Positions 5,355 to 6,041 of a stretch of DNA of 6,041 bases are shown one piece after another (within the stretch, counting starts at the first letter, position 1; every line of letters starts with the position of its first letter). The DNA comes from Planctomycetaceae bacterium. Its GTDB lineage: Bacteria > Planctomycetota > Planctomycetia > Planctomycetales > Planctomycetaceae. The stretch is from positions 1 through 6,041 of the forward strand of contig JAGQQP010000277.1 in the NCBI GenBank assembly GCA_020426085.1, written 5' to 3'. The position numbers were made by a program, and so were the translations under genes. The notes beneath the pieces were generated by a model. The model was given only the letters and a program-made list of their open reading frames with translations, was not told where the DNA came from and searched no databases.

Positions 5355-6041
5355 ATGAGCATTTTACCCTATCTCATTCGGAATAATGACCTGGCCGGGC
5401 AGGATGTGACCCTCCTCGGACTCGGGAAATTTGGCGGGGGAGTCGCAACCGTCCGGTTTCTCGTTGAGAAAGGGGCGCGGGTCACCGTTCTTGACAGCAA
5501 ACCAGCAGAGGTATTGCAGGAATCCATCCGGCAGCTGGAAAACTGTGCTGATGTGACCTTTCAGTTGGGAGACAGTTCCACGGAATTGCCAGCCACGCAA
5601 TTACTGGTTGTGAACCCTGCAATCCCTCCCGACCATGCCCTGTTGAAAAACGCTGCTCAACAGCAGATTCCCGTCACCAGTGAGATGGAACTGTTCTGGC
5701 AGCTGAATCCGGGACGTGTGATCGGGGTCACGGGGAGCAATGGAAAATCGACCACGACCGCCATGATTCACAGCATTTTGAAATCAGCCGGTCGGCGCTG
5801 CTGGCTCGGTGGGAATATCGGCATCAGTCTGTTACCGGAACTGGAGCAGATCCAGCCTGATGACTGGGTCGTACTGGAACTGAGTAGTTTTCAGCTCGAG
5901 GCACTGAATCGGATTCAGGTCAGCCCGCACATCGCCGTCGTCACCAATTTCAGCCCCAACCACCTCGACTGGCATCAGACCCTGGCTCATTACCGTCACT
6001 CGAAACAGACAATTCTGCGCTGGCAGACAGAATCTGATGTC
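5355..6041 (+). CDS. murD: UDP-N-acetylmuramoyl-L-alanine:D-glutamate ligase, N-terminal 229 residues (cut by window edge)
   Basis: MurD adds D-glutamate to UDP-MurNAc-L-Ala using ATP, the second amino-acid step of cytoplasmic peptidoglycan precursor synthesis. The N-terminal Rossmann-like domain (about 1-118) has the glycine-rich LLGLGKFGGGVA at 20-31, and VNPAIP at 86-91 is the family's usual strand end. The central ligase domain has the ATP loop GVTGSNGKSTTT at 124-135, GGNIG at 152-156, ELSSFQLE at 175-182 and NHLD at 202-205. Lys217 lies 14 residues after His203, matching the carbamylated lysine of Mur ligases within one residue. The C-terminal domain lies outside the window. The ATG at 5355 is the only usable start, because an in-frame TGA lies at 5337-5339 with no start codon between. 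No clear Shine-Dalgarno precedes it. No other mur or fts gene is upstream; the preceding gene is a divergent transporter, so murD either begins a cluster that continues off the window or stands alone. Confidence 0.96.
   Translation, partial: MSILPYLIRNNDLAGQDVTLLGLGKFGGGVATVRFLVEKGARVTVLDSKPAEVLQESIRQLENCADVTFQLGDSSTELPATQLLVVNPAIPPDHALLKNAAQQQIPVTSEMELFWQLNPGRVIGVTGSNGKSTTTAMIHSILKSAGRRCWLGGNIGISLLPELEQIQPDDWVVLELSSFQLEALNRIQVSPHIAVVTNFSPNHLDWHQTLAHYRHSKQTILRWQTESDV

Noticed and set aside
5364..5600. A 78-residue minus-strand frame
   Set aside because: It is antisense to the N-terminal domain of murD, which is certain from its motifs.

Overview
The window looks like chromosomal DNA of a planctomycete, possibly Gimesia-like. 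The basis is moderate GC, secreted proteins with low-complexity linkers, a small Cys-rich exported protein, and a cytochrome c'-like lipoprotein next to a trypsin-like protease. The taxonomic guess is an inference from gene style, because there is no rRNA or marker-gene phylogeny here. Five protein genes are supported; the two at the window edges are cut.

Left side (1-2160, minus strand): an exported lipoprotein with one C-terminal heme-c motif (981-2093) is followed after 72 bp by an exported HtrA-type serine protease (1-908, its 3' part outside the window). No terminator is visible between them and a good sigma70-like promoter lies upstream of the cytochrome (2132-2160), so a two-gene envelope operon is likely.

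Middle (2161-3187): about 490 bp of non-coding DNA leads into a 154-residue secreted protein with 11 cysteines packed into 53 residues (2655-3119, plus strand). It has a strong ribosome binding site, ends in six consecutive in-frame stop codons and is followed by a textbook rho-independent terminator. Its leader holds a perfect palindrome, TTGAT-N4-ATCAA, identical to the FNR/Anr consensus. This gene is the least explained and most interesting part of the window.

Right side (3216-6041): a sodium:solute symporter (SSF/SLC5) gene on the minus strand converges on the Cys-rich gene and diverges from murD, the peptidoglycan-precursor ligase, which runs off the right edge. The 171 bp between symporter and murD must carry both sets of expression signals, but only weak candidates are visible.

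Apart from murD, all products act in or beyond the cytoplasmic membrane (periplasmic protease, lipid-anchored cytochrome, exported Cys-rich protein, membrane transporter), and murD supplies the cell wall. Nothing in the window indicates a defence system, mobile element, CRISPR array or RNA gene.
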